Part shown: in pieces, positions 9,255 through 16,781 of the stretch
Layout of the letters: every line of letters begins with the position of its first letter
Position numbering within the stretch: position 1 is the first letter of the stretch
Assembly (NCBI RefSeq): GCF_001431625.1
Contig: NZ_LLXT01000108.1
Coordinates: forward strand, 1 to 52,723
DNA from: Stenotrophomonas geniculata ATCC 19374 = JCM 13324
Lineage (GTDB): Bacteria; Pseudomonadota; Gammaproteobacteria; Xanthomonadales; Xanthomonadaceae
Length of the DNA: 52,723 nucleotides
Direction: 5' to 3'
Translations under genes and position numbers: made by a program
Notes under the pieces: model-generated
Database searches by the model: none
Seen by the model: only the letters and a program-made list of their open reading frames with translations
Told to the model about the DNA's origin: nothing

Positions 9255-9578
9255 TCACCAGTACTTCGGCGGGCGCGCGATGCCCGGCCCGCAGTCGATG
9301 CTGTACTCGACAATGTCCACACCGTGGCGCGTCAGCTCAGCCGACCACGGCCCCGAAGGGGATTTGGTGATTTGGATCAAGCGGCGAGTGTCCAGGTAAT
9401 CCAGCTCCCTGCGCACTTCCAAAGCGGTGGCATCCGGATACATGTCTTGGGCGGCGCCGGCCAGGACGGCTTCGCCGATCGGATACGGGCGAGAGCGATC
9501 CAGCACCAGCAGCATCAGCCAGCGCAGCTGCTCCCGGCGCAACTTGCCCAGATCCGGGCCCTGATTTCCGTGACTCAC
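9255..9578 (-). CDS. Mu gp26-like small phage protein
   Basis: 107 residues. The text LRREQLRWLMLLVLDRSRPY then ATALEVRRELDYLDTRRLI and LTRHGVDIVEY looks like a winged helix-turn-helix and matches my memory of the gp26-like family often called VpaChn25_0724-like. It lies between the gp25-like and gp27-like genes, as in Mu. Its start overlaps the stop of the gp25-like gene. Function is not established; a role in late gene regulation or packaging is only a guess from the fold and position. Confidence 0.8.
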   Translation of the reverse strand: MSHGNQGPDLGKLRREQLRWLMLLVLDRSRPYPIGEAVLAGAAQDMYPDATALEVRRELDYLDTRRLIQITKSPSGPWSAELTRHGVDIVEYSIDCGPGIARPPKYW

Positions 9579-9892
9579 GGCGTGTTCCCCTTGCTTTGCA
9601 TGTTCGTGATCTTCGAGGCCACTGCATCGAGCTTTGCCTCGATGACGCTCTGCCCGCGGGCATAGTCCTCGCGGCGGACGTATTCCTTCGCAACTTCCAG
9701 GCGGAAGTCGGTGAGGTGGTTCTCAACCTCGCGCCAGCGCTTGCTGTCGTTGATCAGGATGGCCAACTGCTGATCAGTGCGTTGCTGTAGTTGGTTCACC
9801 AGCCAGCGACCGCCGGCGATCAGGCCGCCGAGCAGGGTGATGCCGATGCCGGCGAACCACACCAGGTAGAGCGGCTGCACTTCAACGATCAT
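9575..9892 (-). CDS. Mu gp25-like membrane-anchored coiled-coil protein (DUF2730-like)
   Basis: 105 residues: one N-terminal transmembrane segment (about residues 8 to 30, YLVWFAGIGITLLGGLIAGG) followed by a charged helical region with EVAKEYVRREDYARGQ and VIEAKLDAVASKI. This layout and the slot between Rz and gp26 fit Mu gp25 (DUF2730). The ATG overlaps the Rz stop. A holin-like or lysis-timing role has been suggested by position in such modules but is not shown by the sequence. Confidence 0.75.
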   Translation of the reverse strand: MIVEVQPLYLVWFAGIGITLLGGLIAGGRWLVNQLQQRTDQQLAILINDSKRWREVENHLTDFRLEVAKEYVRREDYARGQSVIEAKLDAVASKITNMQSKGNTP

Positions 9893-10172
9893 GGGCTGGT
9901 CTCGGCGGAGAGGCGCTGTCCAGTGAGGGCGCTGATGGAGCGCTGACAGGCCAGGACGTGTTTGTCGGCGTCGCGCCCGACTCGAACAAAATCGCCCGCA
10001 ACCTCTGCTCGTAGTTGGGCGCTCGCATCACGTTCGACGGCGCCAGAGACGGCTTCGGACAAGCGGGCGGTGTGGCAGGTGGCAAGGTCGTTGCGCAGCC
10101 TGAGATTGCCAGAATGCACGTCAGCCACAACAGCAGCTGGGATGGACGCGGACGCCTCCCGATCATGTTCAT
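9882..10172 (-). CDS. Rz1-type outer-membrane spanin lipoprotein, nested in Rz
   Basis: Up to 96 residues read in a different frame inside the Rz gene. It has a basic start (NMIGRRPRPS), a hydrophobic segment and a lipobox LAISGC with Cys near residue 26, followed by a Pro-rich stretch (TLPPATPPACPKPSLAP). These are the defining traits of Rz1 o-spanins. The mature lipoprotein would pair with Rz across the periplasm to fuse inner and outer membranes at lysis. Start could be the first or third codon (10,172 or 10,166). Confidence 0.85.
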   Translation of the reverse strand: MNMIGRRPRPSQLLLWLTCILAISGCATTLPPATPPACPKPSLAPSNVMRAPNYEQRLRAILFESGATPTNTSWPVSAPSAPSLDSASPPRPAHDR

Positions 10173-10395
10173 GTTCGTCTCCGATCTGGGCCATCACCGT
10201 GGCCTGGGTGTGCTCGGTGTCGCGAGCGCTGCGCTCGTCTTCCAGCTGCGATTGAAGGGTGGTCACGCGCTGCTGGGACGTGGCGTCGCGAGCCTGGGCA
10301 TCCAGGGCATTGCCGCGGTAGAGAAAGGCCGCGGCAATGGCCACCAGCAGGAGCACCAGCAGCAGGGCGATCGTTACGATCAGTGCGCGAATCAT
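9889..10395 (-). CDS. Rz-type inner-membrane spanin
   Basis: 168 residues: an N-terminal transmembrane anchor (ALIVTIALLLVLLLVAIAAA, residues 4 to 23), then a long periplasmic coiled-coil region rich in Gln, Glu, Arg and Ala. This is the i-spanin layout. Rz1 is embedded in another frame. The ATG at 10,395 overlaps the lysozyme stop (ATGA), so lysozyme and spanins are coupled. A start six codons upstream is possible but would overlap the lysozyme gene further. Confidence 0.85.
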   Translation of the reverse strand: MIRALIVTIALLLVLLLVAIAAAFLYRGNALDAQARDATSQQRVTTLQSQLEDERSARDTEHTQATVMAQIGDEHEHDREASASIPAAVVADVHSGNLRLRNDLATCHTARLSEAVSGAVERDASAQLRAEVAGDFVRVGRDADKHVLACQRSISALTGQRLSAETSP

Positions 10396-10913
10396 CAGTA
10401 CCGGCCCTCGCACATCGCGCGCTCAGCGGTGCGGCGGCGTTCAAGCCCTTTGTATGGCCGGCCGCCGGCGTTGGCCCAGTTGCTTAGCTGGGCACATGCA
10501 AGATCCCAGCGACCTTGGTTGGCGTAGACACGGATCCGCGGCTGCTGGCCGTTGCGCAGGGTGCACAGGCCGTCCTTCACCCCGGCGCCGCCAGGGCCCA
10601 CGTTGAAGGCGAACGACGTCAGTGCGGCTGCCTGGTAGTCGGTCATCGGCACCTTGATGCAGCTTTGCACGGTGTTCCAGGCGACACCGAGGTCCGACTG
10701 GAGCAGGCGCTCGCACTCTGCGCGGGTGTAGGTGCGCTGTTCTACCTTGGCCGTATGGCCGTAGCAGACCGTCAGCTTGCCGACGACATCACGATAGGGC
10801 TGGGCCGAGTAGCCCTCGAAGGGCTGCACCAACCCGAGCAGCAACGCCAGCATGGTTGCCAGCATTCCGCCCGCGATGGGCAGTGCCTTGTTACCGGGTT
10901 GCTCTGCTGCCAT
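10395..10913 (-). CDS. Phage lysozyme, GH24 family, SAR-endolysin type
   Basis: 172 residues. The catalytic arrangement is Glu33, eight residues, Asp42, five residues, Thr48, exactly the T4/P21 lysozyme triad spacing. Residues 12 to 30 form a weakly hydrophobic, Gly/Ala/Leu-rich segment before the catalytic Glu, as in signal-arrest-release endolysins that are exported by the Sec system and activated when the membrane is depolarised. The Met at 10,913 has a GGAG sequence upstream. No clear holin gene is next to it in view. The product would cleave peptidoglycan at the end of the lytic cycle. Confidence 0.92.
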   Translation of the reverse strand: MAAEQPGNKALPIAGGMLATMLALLLGLVQPFEGYSAQPYRDVVGKLTVCYGHTAKVEQRTYTRAECERLLQSDLGVAWNTVQSCIKVPMTDYQAAALTSFAFNVGPGGAGVKDGLCTLRNGQQPRIRVYANQGRWDLACAQLSNWANAGGRPYKGLERRRTAERAMCEGRY

Positions 10914-11024
10914 GCGCCATCTCCAGGGAAAGATGGCCGACGGGCAGACGAGGATGCCCGCCGGCCAGGTGCGCCATGCGCACACCAAACCGATGGGCAG
11001 AGTTTCAGTCTTTGACTGATCGTC

Positions 11025-11042
11025 GTCTTTGAAACTGGTTTC
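11025..11042 (-). promoter_or_regulatory. Repeated dyad, copy 2 (upstream of lysis unit)
   Basis: Exact 18-base copy of the site at 3315 to 3332, containing the GAAAC-2-GTTTC dyad. It lies about 112 bases upstream of the lysozyme start. A related GTCTTTGACTG sequence sits just next to it at about 11,009 to 11,019. A 14-base palindrome (CACGCGCGCGCGTG) follows at 11,052 to 11,065. Together these suggest the control region of the late lysis and head transcript. Confidence 0.6.
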
Positions 11043-11107
11043 GAGGAATCTCACGCGCGCGCGTGGGACTGTGCAGATCCCTTCGCGACGTGCGTAGCTG
11101 CAGAAGA

Positions 11108-11581
11108 CTATTCGCCCTTGGGCTTATGCGCTTCCCACCAACTGTTGACAGAGGCAGCGGGCGGTGTTTCCGGTTTGGAAGGTTGATAACCAGGATTTAC
11201 AGCGGAAGGTGCGATCGCCGCAGGACCCGGGGCTTCTACCCTGGGAATTTCAACGTCTCCACATCGCTTGGCGGCAAAAGCCCCCTGAAGCTGAGCTCGC
11301 CTTTCCACTGACGTCCTCTTTGCTTCATTCCGTTCGATCACATTTCCGATCCCAAAGTCACCCAAAAAGCTGGCAATGGACATGCCGCTGAACTTTGCTT
11401 GCTGCTCGACCTGCCTATCAAAGGCATCCACCTTGGATAGTTCAATTCGGATCTGCTCACAAGAATAGTTCAACGTCTCGTAGCCAGTTAACGGCTGCAA
11501 CCGGCCATAGCGTTTGGTGGCACAGCCGCTGACAGATATCACCAGCACTGCGCCAGCAATAGCGAGCACTTTCCACTTCAT
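11108..11581 (-). CDS. Predicted lipoprotein of unknown function in the prophage
   Basis: 157 residues with a signal peptide and lipobox (VISVSGC, Cys at residue 20). The mature part has one recognisable patch, FLGDFGIGNVIERNEAKR, that I have seen in bacterial lipoproteins without known role, followed by a Pro/Ala-rich tail ending in WWEAHKPKGE. The gene is visibly richer in A and T than its neighbours. It sits between the lysis module and the repressor, where prophages often carry genes expressed in lysogens. Surface change or superinfection exclusion is possible but unproven. Confidence 0.75.
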   Translation of the reverse strand: MKWKVLAIAGAVLVISVSGCATKRYGRLQPLTGYETLNYSCEQIRIELSKVDAFDRQVEQQAKFSGMSIASFLGDFGIGNVIERNEAKRTSVERRAQLQGAFAAKRCGDVEIPRVEAPGPAAIAPSAVNPGYQPSKPETPPAASVNSWWEAHKPKGE

Positions 11582-11615
11582 GTTTTCCCCCTGGTTGATT
11601 TGCTCTTACGCCACA

Positions 11616-12002
11616 TCACTCTGACGAGCCGTGCTTTTTCGTTTTGAGTTCCGGTTTCGACTGGGCGAACGCAGCACTTGTTTTTTCAAGAGCCACCTTC
11701 GCGTCTTCAGGACTGTTCCGGTAGTTGTTCAGCAGCATCGCCTCGCGACTTGTCAACTGCACCCCTTCTCCTGATGCGCCCATGCCGGTGAGAAGCCAGA
11801 GCGGTTGAGTACCGAATAGCAGATTCAATTTAACGAGCAGTTCGACCTCTACTGGCCGCGTTCCCGCCTCGTACCGGATGAGCGTGGTTCGCCCGATGCC
11901 GAGCAGCTCAGCGAAGTCCTTCTGGCTTCTATCGCCCCGGATCAACCTAAGCCTTTCGCCGGTGTCGCGCCGGCTGTCGTTCTCTGAGTTTCCGTCAGTC
12001 AT
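11616..12002 (-). CDS. XRE-family phage repressor
   Basis: 128 residues from the Met at 12,002. The N-terminal half is a helix-turn-helix of the Cro/cI type (RSQKDFAELLGIGRTTLIRY followed by EAGTRPVEVELLVKLNLLF). The C-terminal part is short and charged, with no peptidase domain visible. It is transcribed away from the early genes, with two GTTCCCG-type dyads directly upstream of its start. It is therefore the likely lysogeny repressor. A longer start at 12,059 would translate through the operators, so I prefer the shorter one. Confidence 0.85.
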   Translation of the reverse strand: MTDGNSENDSRRDTGERLRLIRGDRSQKDFAELLGIGRTTLIRYEAGTRPVEVELLVKLNLLFGTQPLWLLTGMGASGEGVQLTSREAMLLNNYRNSPEDAKVALEKTSAAFAQSKPELKTKKHGSSE

Positions 12003-12005
12003 TTT

Positions 12006-12045
12006 GTTCCCGCTCGGGTATTGACAAGTGTTCCCGAACGGGAAC
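12006..12045. promoter_or_regulatory. Repressor operators and early promoter
   Basis: Two dyads of one pattern: GTTCCCGCTCGGGTAT at 12,006 to 12,021 and the perfect GTTCCCGAACGGGAAC at 12,030 to 12,045, spaced 24 bases centre to centre. A consensus -35 box, TTGACA, lies at 12,021 to 12,026 and points right; a weak -10 (CATCAT) is near 12,045. The second operator covers the promoter spacer, so repressor binding should block early transcription. Assignment to the adjacent XRE protein is inferred. Confidence 0.75.
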
Positions 12046-12112
12046 ATCATTACTTCCACTGGCAGCGCCTACAGCAGCCAACCAATGGAACAAGGATCAA
12101 AGGATACACGCG

Positions 12113-12322
12113 ATGAGCGAACCCGCCCCCAGCCTGGATCTTCACCTCAAGGTCCGCACCGCCTTCGTTGGCAAGGGCACCAGTCTCCGCGGCTGGTGCA
12201 TGGAGAACGGCGTCCCCCCGCAGAACGCCCGGGACGTCCTCATCGGGCGTTGGAACGGCCCGAAGGGTCAGGCCCTGCGGCGCCGGCTGCTGAAGGCCGC
12301 AGGCCTGAGCGCCTCAGCATGA
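12113..12322 (+). CDS. Small DNA-binding early protein (BcepMu gp16-like)
   Basis: 69 residues. The core VRTAFVGKGTSLRGWCMENG followed by PPQNARDVLIGRWNGPKG is a compact helix-turn-helix-like text. It resembles a family of short proteins found next to the repressor in BcepMu-type phages, from memory. It is the first rightward gene after the early promoter, the slot of Ner in Mu, so a negative regulator of early transcription is likely. A purine-rich AAGGAT lies upstream of the ATG. Its stop overlaps the next start (ATGA). Confidence 0.7.
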   Translation: MSEPAPSLDLHLKVRTAFVGKGTSLRGWCMENGVPPQNARDVLIGRWNGPKGQALRRRLLKAAGLSASA

Positions 12323-12552
12323 GCACCGCCGGCCGCCCCCTGGACGAAGTCCCGACCCGCGAACTGGAGCTGTTGCTTGCCTCGGCCCGTGACCAGTACG
12401 CCACCGCTGTGAACAACTGGCAGTGCGCCGTCGAATCAGACGAGCCGCTGGCCAACACCCTGCCGCTGGCTGGTGCCGTCGACGCAGCCGACCGCCGCGC
12501 CGTCCGGATCCTGACGGAGCTGGCACGCCGTCAACAGGGTGCTGCGGCATGA
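12319..12552 (+). CDS. Small early phage protein, unknown function
   Basis: 77 residues, mostly helical and acidic (TRELELLLASARDQYATAVN), without a motif I recognise. It is linked to both neighbours by ATGA overlaps (start at 12,319, stop at 12,552), which argues that it is real. Nothing shows a specific role. Confidence 0.65.
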   Translation: MSTAGRPLDEVPTRELELLLASARDQYATAVNNWQCAVESDEPLANTLPLAGAVDAADRRAVRILTELARRQQGAAA

Positions 12553-12842
12553 GCGAGCAGAGCATCTTCACCCGCCTGCTGTTCACCCTGGCCGGGCACA
12601 GCCGCACCGGTCTGCGCCTGAAGCCGATCGCCGACGGCATCGGCGAATCCCCCAGCACCACGCTGCGCAACCTGCAGCGCCTGGCCGAAGACGGCCTGGT
12701 CGAACGCTCCCCCTTCGACCAGGAAAACTGGCGCCTGGCCCCCCGAATTGTCCAGATCGCCTTGGCCCATCAAGCCGAGGTGGCTCGTGAAGAGCGCCAG
12801 CTGGACGACTTCAAGAACCGCTACAGCCGTAGCCCCAACTGA
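12549..12842 (+). CDS. Winged-helix early regulator (IclR/MarR-like HTH)
   Basis: 97 residues. GLRLKPIADGIGESPSTTLR followed by NLQRLAEDGLVERSPFDQEN is a clear winged helix-turn-helix of the IclR/MarR kind with a following charged helix. The start overlaps the upstream stop, and its own stop overlaps a possible start of the next gene. It probably binds DNA and tunes early expression; the target is unknown. Confidence 0.7.
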   Translation: MSEQSIFTRLLFTLAGHSRTGLRLKPIADGIGESPSTTLRNLQRLAEDGLVERSPFDQENWRLAPRIVQIALAHQAEVAREERQLDDFKNRYSRSPN

Positions 12843-12856
12843 TGACGAGGATCGAA

Positions 12857-13792
12857 ATGGCAGAGAAGCAACTCAACAAGCGCGGCGCCAAGCCGCTCGC
12901 CCAGGCCGAGCCAGTTGTCCAGGATCTGGACGCGGAAAAGCTGGCCGAGCGCAGCCAGGAGCTGGTTACCCTCGGTGAGCACCAGAGCGAGGTGGTGGAT
13001 CAGTTCGGTGACGGCCTGCCGTGGCACCCGGACCACTACGAGAACGCCATTCGCGGCGAACTGCGCCGGGGCTGCGAAGCCTTCCTGCGCGCCGGCCGCT
13101 ACCTGGTGGTTGCCCGCGAATGCGCAACGCATGGCGATTGGCAGGGAATGCTTGAACGCCTGAGCATCGAGCCCCGGCAAGCCCAGCGCATGATGGAGGC
13201 CGCTCGTCGCGTCTCCATGCTCCCAAATGCGTCGCATGCGACGCATTTGGTGGCTGCCACCAAGACCCAGAGTCGGCTGATCGAACTTCTTTCATTGCCG
13301 GAGGAGCAGTTCACCGAGCTCGCGGAACAAGGTGAGACCGGCGGGCTCTCTCTCGATGACGTCGAGACGATGTCCCGTGCCGAACTCCGCGCCGCCATCC
13401 GCGACGCCCGCGCCGACCTTGAGGCCAAGGATCAGCGCATCACCAAGTTGAGCGACGATCTCAACAAGGCGGAGGAGAAGACGGCAAAAGCGCAGAAGAA
13501 GTGGAAGAAGGCCACTCCGGACGAGCAGTCGCAGGAACTGCTGACCCAACTGGAGCTCGCAACCTCCCAGGTCCGTCTAGCCATCGCCACCGGCAGTGAA
13601 GAAGCCGGCTTCAGCGGGGCGGTGATCGCGCTCATGCAGCACGCCGAGCAGCACGACCTCAATGTTGATGAACAGGTGGCCGGGATCATCGCCAGCCTGA
13701 TCAACGACCTGCGCCTTGTCCGCGACCACCAGGAGGTGGGCGTCACGGTGATTCATGACCGCCGCCTGGCCGACTGGAAGCGGGAGGGCTGA
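12857..13792 (+). CDS. DUF3102-like early phage protein
   Basis: 311 residues from the ATG at 12,857, which has a GAGG ribosome site; an ATG at 12,842 overlapping the previous stop would add five residues. Residues 60 to 140 (GCEAFLRAGRYLVVARE, then LSIEPRQAQRMMEAARRV) match the DUF3102 kind of domain, found in phage and plasmid proteins near partition or replication genes. Residues 180 to 220 are a charged coiled coil. A 28-base perfect palindrome lies within the codons for ASHATHL (13,223 to 13,250). The protein precedes the transposase; function unknown. Confidence 0.72.
   Translation: MAEKQLNKRGAKPLAQAEPVVQDLDAEKLAERSQELVTLGEHQSEVVDQFGDGLPWHPDHYENAIRGELRRGCEAFLRAGRYLVVARECATHGDWQGMLERLSIEPRQAQRMMEAARRVSMLPNASHATHLVAATKTQSRLIELLSLPEEQFTELAEQGETGGLSLDDVETMSRAELRAAIRDARADLEAKDQRITKLSDDLNKAEEKTAKAQKKWKKATPDEQSQELLTQLELATSQVRLAIATGSEEAGFSGAVIALMQHAEQHDLNVDEQVAGIIASLINDLRLVRDHQEVGVTVIHDRRLADWKREG
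13223..13250. repeat. 28-base perfect palindrome inside a coding region
   Basis: The 14-base arm CCAAATGCGTCGCA is followed directly by its reverse complement with no loop. It is within the DUF3102-like gene, encoding part of a PNASHATHL segment. A perfect palindrome this long is very unlikely by chance in a window of this size. It may be a protein-binding site as well as a coding segment. Confidence 0.85.
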
Positions 13793-13793
13793 C

Positions 13794-15608
13794 ATGGCCC
13801 TCAGCGCCAGCTTGATCGAGCAGGCCGCCGCTGACCTGCTCTGCGCCGAGCACGGCCAGAAACGCGCCATTGCCGAGCGATACGCCGCCGAATGGGGCTG
13901 CAGCGTACAGACGCTGTACCGACAGGTCTCGAAGCTGACCTGTTCGCTGAAGCCGCGCAAGCGCCGCAGCGATCGGGGCAACTCCGACTGGACCCAGCAG
14001 GAACTGGAACTGATTTCCGCTGTGTTGCTGGAGTCGCGTCGCGGCACCGGCAAACGCCTGGCCAGCATCGGCGAGGCCATCGACATGCTGCGCGCCAATG
14101 GCATGGTGCGCGGCGAGACTGTGGATGCCGGTACCGGCGAGATCCGACTGCTGAGCGAGAGCTCGGCAGCCAAGGCCTTGCGCACCAACCGCTTGCACCC
14201 TGATCAGCTGTCGGCACCCGCACCGAAGGTACAGCTGGCCAGCGAACATCCCAACCAGGTGTGGCAGGCCGATCCCAGCCTGTGCGTGCTGTATTACCTC
14301 AAGCGCCAGGACGGCCTGCATGCGATGCCGGCAAGCGAGTTCTACAAGAACAAGCCCAAGAACCTGGCGCGCGTCGAGAACGAGCGCGTCTGGCGCTACG
14401 TGTTCACCGACCACACCAGCGGCGCCTTCTACGTGGAATACGTGCTGGGCGCCGAGAGCGGCGAGAACCTGTGCCGCACCTTCATCAACGCCATGCAGTA
14501 CCGCGGTGCGGCTGATCCGTTCTGTGGCGCACCGACGATGGTGATGGTGGACCCGGGCAGCGCCAATACGGGTGCGATGTTCAAGAACCTGTGCGCGGCC
14601 CTGGGTATTCGCATCTGGATCAATCAGCCGGGCCAGCCGTGGGCAAAGGGCCAAGTCGAAAAGACCAACGACCTGATCGAACGCAAGTTCGAGCACCGCC
14701 TTCGCTTCGACAACGTGCAGAGCTTGGAGCAGCTCAACGCATCGGCGTGGCGTTGGATGCGCAACTTCAATACCACCGCTCAACACACCCGGCACAAGTC
14801 CTCGCGCTACCAGGCGTGGATGACGATCAAGCCCGATCAGCTGCGCCTGGTACCGGCGACCGAGGACTGCATGAAGCTGGCCACCCGCGCACCGGAACTG
14901 CGCAAGGTCAACCCGCTGCTGCGGATCAGCTTCCTGGGCAGAACCTACGACGTGTCGGGCGTGCCGGGCGTGATCGTGGGCCAGAAGCTCACGGTCGCCC
15001 GCAATGCCTTCGGTAGCGAGTTCGGTGCGCAGGCGCTGTTTACCGACGATGCTGGCCGCGACACCTGGTACACGATGGAGCCGCTGGAAGCAGACGCATA
15101 CGGGTTCACCGGTGCGGTGGCGGTCGGCACATACCACGCGCACGCCGACACCCCGGCGGACACAAACCGCAAGCGGGTCGAGCGCCTGGCGATGGATGCC
15201 GAGACCGACGAGCAAGCCAAGGCGCAGCGCAAGGCCAAGGCAATGCCGTTCGGTGGCCGTATCGACCCCTACAAGTCGGTGCAGCAGGCGCCGGAGATCC
15301 AGCACCTACCGCGCCGGGGTCATCGCGTCGACGTCGCGGTCCCCGATGTGGTCGAGGCCCCTCGCTTCACGGTCGATTCGGTCACGCCCATCCGCGCCGA
15401 GCTGCCGCCGCTGAACCATGTGGAAGCGGCCATGCGTCTGAAGCCTCTGCTGGAGGCTGCGGGTTCGGCCTGGACGGCTGACCACTATGCCCGCACCGCC
15501 CAGCGCTGGCCTGAAGGTTTGCCGGTGGATCAGGTCGAATCCTGGGCACAGGCCTTGGCGACGCCTGAGCGTGGCGGCCTGCGCCTTGTGGAAGGAGGTG
15601 CTGCATGA
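13794..15608 (+). CDS. DDE transposase of the prophage (BcepMu TnpA / MuA functional equivalent)
   Basis: 604 residues from the ATG at 13,794 with GGGAGG upstream. An N-terminal helix-turn-helix (RYAAEWGCSVQTLYRQV, residues 30 to 46) precedes an RNase H-like integrase core with catalytic residues Asp160 (VWQAD), Asp253 (VMVDPGSANTG) and Glu289 (GQVEKTND). The beta-barrel Mu transposase C-terminal domain follows at about residues 370 to 440. It catalyses the cutting and joining of phage ends for integration and replicative transposition. Gene context (ATPase immediately downstream, ATGA overlap) fits a BcepMu-family transposition pair. Confidence 0.93.
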   Translation: MALSASLIEQAAADLLCAEHGQKRAIAERYAAEWGCSVQTLYRQVSKLTCSLKPRKRRSDRGNSDWTQQELELISAVLLESRRGTGKRLASIGEAIDMLRANGMVRGETVDAGTGEIRLLSESSAAKALRTNRLHPDQLSAPAPKVQLASEHPNQVWQADPSLCVLYYLKRQDGLHAMPASEFYKNKPKNLARVENERVWRYVFTDHTSGAFYVEYVLGAESGENLCRTFINAMQYRGAADPFCGAPTMVMVDPGSANTGAMFKNLCAALGIRIWINQPGQPWAKGQVEKTNDLIERKFEHRLRFDNVQSLEQLNASAWRWMRNFNTTAQHTRHKSSRYQAWMTIKPDQLRLVPATEDCMKLATRAPELRKVNPLLRISFLGRTYDVSGVPGVIVGQKLTVARNAFGSEFGAQALFTDDAGRDTWYTMEPLEADAYGFTGAVAVGTYHAHADTPADTNRKRVERLAMDAETDEQAKAQRKAKAMPFGGRIDPYKSVQQAPEIQHLPRRGHRVDVAVPDVVEAPRFTVDSVTPIRAELPPLNHVEAAMRLKPLLEAAGSAWTADHYARTAQRWPEGLPVDQVESWAQALATPERGGLRLVEGGAA

Positions 15609-16780
15609 CGCTGCGTCTGAAGCGCCTGCTCACCGAGGCTGGCATCAAGCAGGGAGACCTGGCCAGTGCTGCAGGTCTGAGCCGTCCGGCCCTCAATGCC
15701 TTGATCAACCACGGCCAGTTGCCCACCAGCTGCGATCCGGCAGCGGTGCGCGCTGCCATCAGTTCCTGCCTGACCCAGCACGGCGTAACCGACGCCCACT
15801 GGCATGAAAAGGAGGGGCCGACGTGCGGGGTCACGCCAGCCCCGGTTTCCCCACCGCAAGACACCGATAACGACAACGACATTCACGACGAGGAAGATCC
15901 CATGCTACTGCGTTTTCAGGCTTTGACTCCACAGGCCAAGCGTCACTTCGGCCTCACCAGCAATCCTTTCGCCGATCCGGCCAGCGCCGAAGAGGTGTTC
16001 CTGTCGCCGGACATTCGCTATGTCCGCGAGAGCATGTACCAGGTAGCCCGCCACGGCGGCTTTGCTGCGGTGATCGGCGAGAGCGGTGCTGGCAAGAGCA
16101 CGCTGCGCGAAGATCTGGTCGATCGCATCCAGCGCGAGGAACAGGCCGTCATCGTGATCCAACCCTACGTGCTGGCCAGCGAAGGCAGCGATGCCGTGGG
16201 CAAGACCCTGCGCAGCCACCATATCGCCGAGGCGATCATGGCCGCTGTCGCCCCGCTGGCCAAGCCGAAGAGCAGCCCCGAATCCCGCTTCCGCCAGCTG
16301 CACGAATCCCTGCGTGACAGTTCCCGCTCGGGCCACAGCCATGTGCTGGTGATCGAGGAGGCTCACAGCCTGCCGCTGCCAACCCTGAAGCACCTCAAGC
16401 GCTTCCGCGAGCTGAAGGACGGCCTGCGCCCGCTGCTGTCGGTGATCCTGATCGGCCAGCCCGAGCTGGGCGTGAAGCTCTCCGAACACAACCCGGAGGT
16501 GCGCGAAGTCGTGCAGCGCATCGAAATCATCACGCTTCCGCCACTGGATAACGAGCTGGGAGCGTACCTTTCGCACCGCTTCAAGCGTGCCCAGGTGCCT
16601 CTGGACAAGGTCGTGGAACAGGGGGCCATCGATGCCCTGCGCGCCAAGCTGGTCCCTTCGCGCGGCGCAGGGTCGCTGCTGTACCCGCTGGCCGTCCAGA
16701 ACGCGCTGACCGCGGCGATGAACCGCGCCGCTGACCTGGGCGTGCCAACCGTCACCGCTGATGTCGTGCGGGGGGTGTGA
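15605..16780 (+). CDS. ExeA/MuB-like AAA ATPase with N-terminal HTH
   Basis: 391 residues. Residues 1 to 55 form a helix-turn-helix (LTEAGIKQGDLASAAGLSRP). After an Asp-rich linker comes a Walker A motif GESGAGKST (158 to 166) and Walker B VLVIEEAH (247 to 254) in an ExeA/TniB-like ATPase. MuB has the same two-part layout. The expected role is to bind target DNA, deliver it to the transposase and stimulate strand transfer. It overlaps the transposase stop by an ATGA junction. ExeA homologs are a hallmark of BcepMu-type phages; a secretion role is not implied here. Confidence 0.9.
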   Translation: MTLRLKRLLTEAGIKQGDLASAAGLSRPALNALINHGQLPTSCDPAAVRAAISSCLTQHGVTDAHWHEKEGPTCGVTPAPVSPPQDTDNDNDIHDEEDPMLLRFQALTPQAKRHFGLTSNPFADPASAEEVFLSPDIRYVRESMYQVARHGGFAAVIGESGAGKSTLREDLVDRIQREEQAVIVIQPYVLASEGSDAVGKTLRSHHIAEAIMAAVAPLAKPKSSPESRFRQLHESLRDSSRSGHSHVLVIEEAHSLPLPTLKHLKRFRELKDGLRPLLSVILIGQPELGVKLSEHNPEVREVVQRIEIITLPPLDNELGAYLSHRFKRAQVPLDKVVEQGAIDALRAKLVPSRGAGSLLYPLAVQNALTAAMNRAADLGVPTVTADVVRGV

Positions 16781-16781
16781 G

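Noticed and set aside
9882..10172. Rz1 frame as an overlapping shadow frame
   Set aside because: Kept as a gene: lipobox and Pro-rich tail are specific to Rz1, and nesting in Rz is known.
15605..16780. The HTH plus ATPase gene as a fusion by sequencing error of two genes
   Set aside because: MuB naturally has an N-terminal helix-turn-helix; the frame is continuous and overlaps the transposase stop cleanly.
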